The notes beneath the pieces are model-generated. The model saw only the letters and a program-made list of their open reading frames with translations, did not search any database and was not told the origin of the DNA. Positions 63,925-64,000 of a DNA stretch of 64,000 nucleotides are shown here, in pieces. Where the stretch lies: the NCBI GenBank assembly GCA_035441325.1, contig DAOROA010000019.1:1-64000 (forward strand). The letters run 5' to 3'. The translations under genes were made by a program, and so were the position numbers. How positions within the stretch are numbered: the stretch's first letter is position 1; each line of letters opens with the position of its first letter. This DNA comes from Competibacter_A sp002352125 (GTDB lineage: Bacteria > Pseudomonadota > Gammaproteobacteria > Competibacterales > Competibacteraceae).

Positions 63925-64000
63925 TCAAGGTTGCGGCCGCAACCGGAACTTGAACCGGATCCGCACCTCGTTCGCGACCGTGTCGGTATCGGCCCAAGGA
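63925..64000 (-). CDS. Possible C-terminal end of a minus-strand gene
   Basis: The last 76 bases read on the minus strand without stops to a TGA at 63925-63927, giving a tail ADTDTVANEVRIRFKFRLRPQP. The alternating hydrophobic/polar pattern (VRIRFKFRL) is beta-strand-like. The rest lies outside the window, so no name is possible. The gene converges with the TSUP gene. Confidence 0.35.
   Translation of the reverse strand, partial: PWADTDTVANEVRIRFKFRLRPQP

Overview
The window is G+C-rich, densely coded proteobacterial DNA. Gene content (DapD/DapE lysine pathway, TrkH/TrkA, ABC-F Uup, hybrid histidine kinase with periplasmic binding protein) fits a gammaproteobacterium. The heavy load of glycogen and trehalose genes would suit a glycogen-storing lineage such as Competibacteraceae, but that placement is inference. 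No rRNA, tRNA or CRISPR array was seen.

Layout. (1) 1-6743: a 5'-truncated substrate-binding protein coupled to a hybrid histidine kinase, a Ser/Thr kinase with a STAS protein, a DUF4124-glutaredoxin protein and an amino-acid ABC permease. (2) 7113-25709: an accessory defence-like island. Its core is a retron operon: winged-helix/SWIM protein, structured ncRNA, retron reverse transcriptase, WGR protein and a 962-aa HEAT/ARM protein. Then come lower-G+C inserted genes (HicAB, an AIPR abortive-infection protein followed by an attC-like element, a small Excalibur protein), a giant WD40-HEAT protein of about 2,184 aa, a ParE/RelE-type toxin-antitoxin pair, a second Ser/Thr kinase and a small orphan gene. 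(3) 25812-31693: catalase-peroxidase with a signal peptide, Uup, a membrane protein and a LysM protein with a type-44-like toxin domain. (4) 31918-63101: carbohydrate storage and compatible-solute genes: glgX, glgC, glgE, treY, treZ, a second glgX, a membrane-anchored otsA, otsB, treS-maltokinase, an aldo/keto reductase and a second otsB. These are interleaved with dapD, an Rpn-type nuclease, dapE, a cation/proton antiporter, a divergent OpgG-like protein and trkH-trkA. (5) 63127-64000: a TauE/SafE permease and the end of a possible minus-strand gene.

How they work together. TreYZ releases trehalose from alpha-glucan, OtsAB makes it from UDP-glucose and glucose-6-phosphate, and TreS-maltokinase turns trehalose into maltose-1-phosphate, which GlgE polymerises back to glucan; GlgX debranches it. 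With TrkH/TrkA and the antiporter this looks like an osmotic and storage module. The most notable system is the retron at 7113-13906: the RT carries NAXXH, YADD and VTG motifs. The DNA before it has a 28-nt a1/a2 inverted repeat, a TTAGC candidate branch site and a long msd-like hairpin. The WHSWIM plus ARM partners match what I recall as retron type XIII. The extra WGR gene and the WD40-HEAT giant are candidates for further components.
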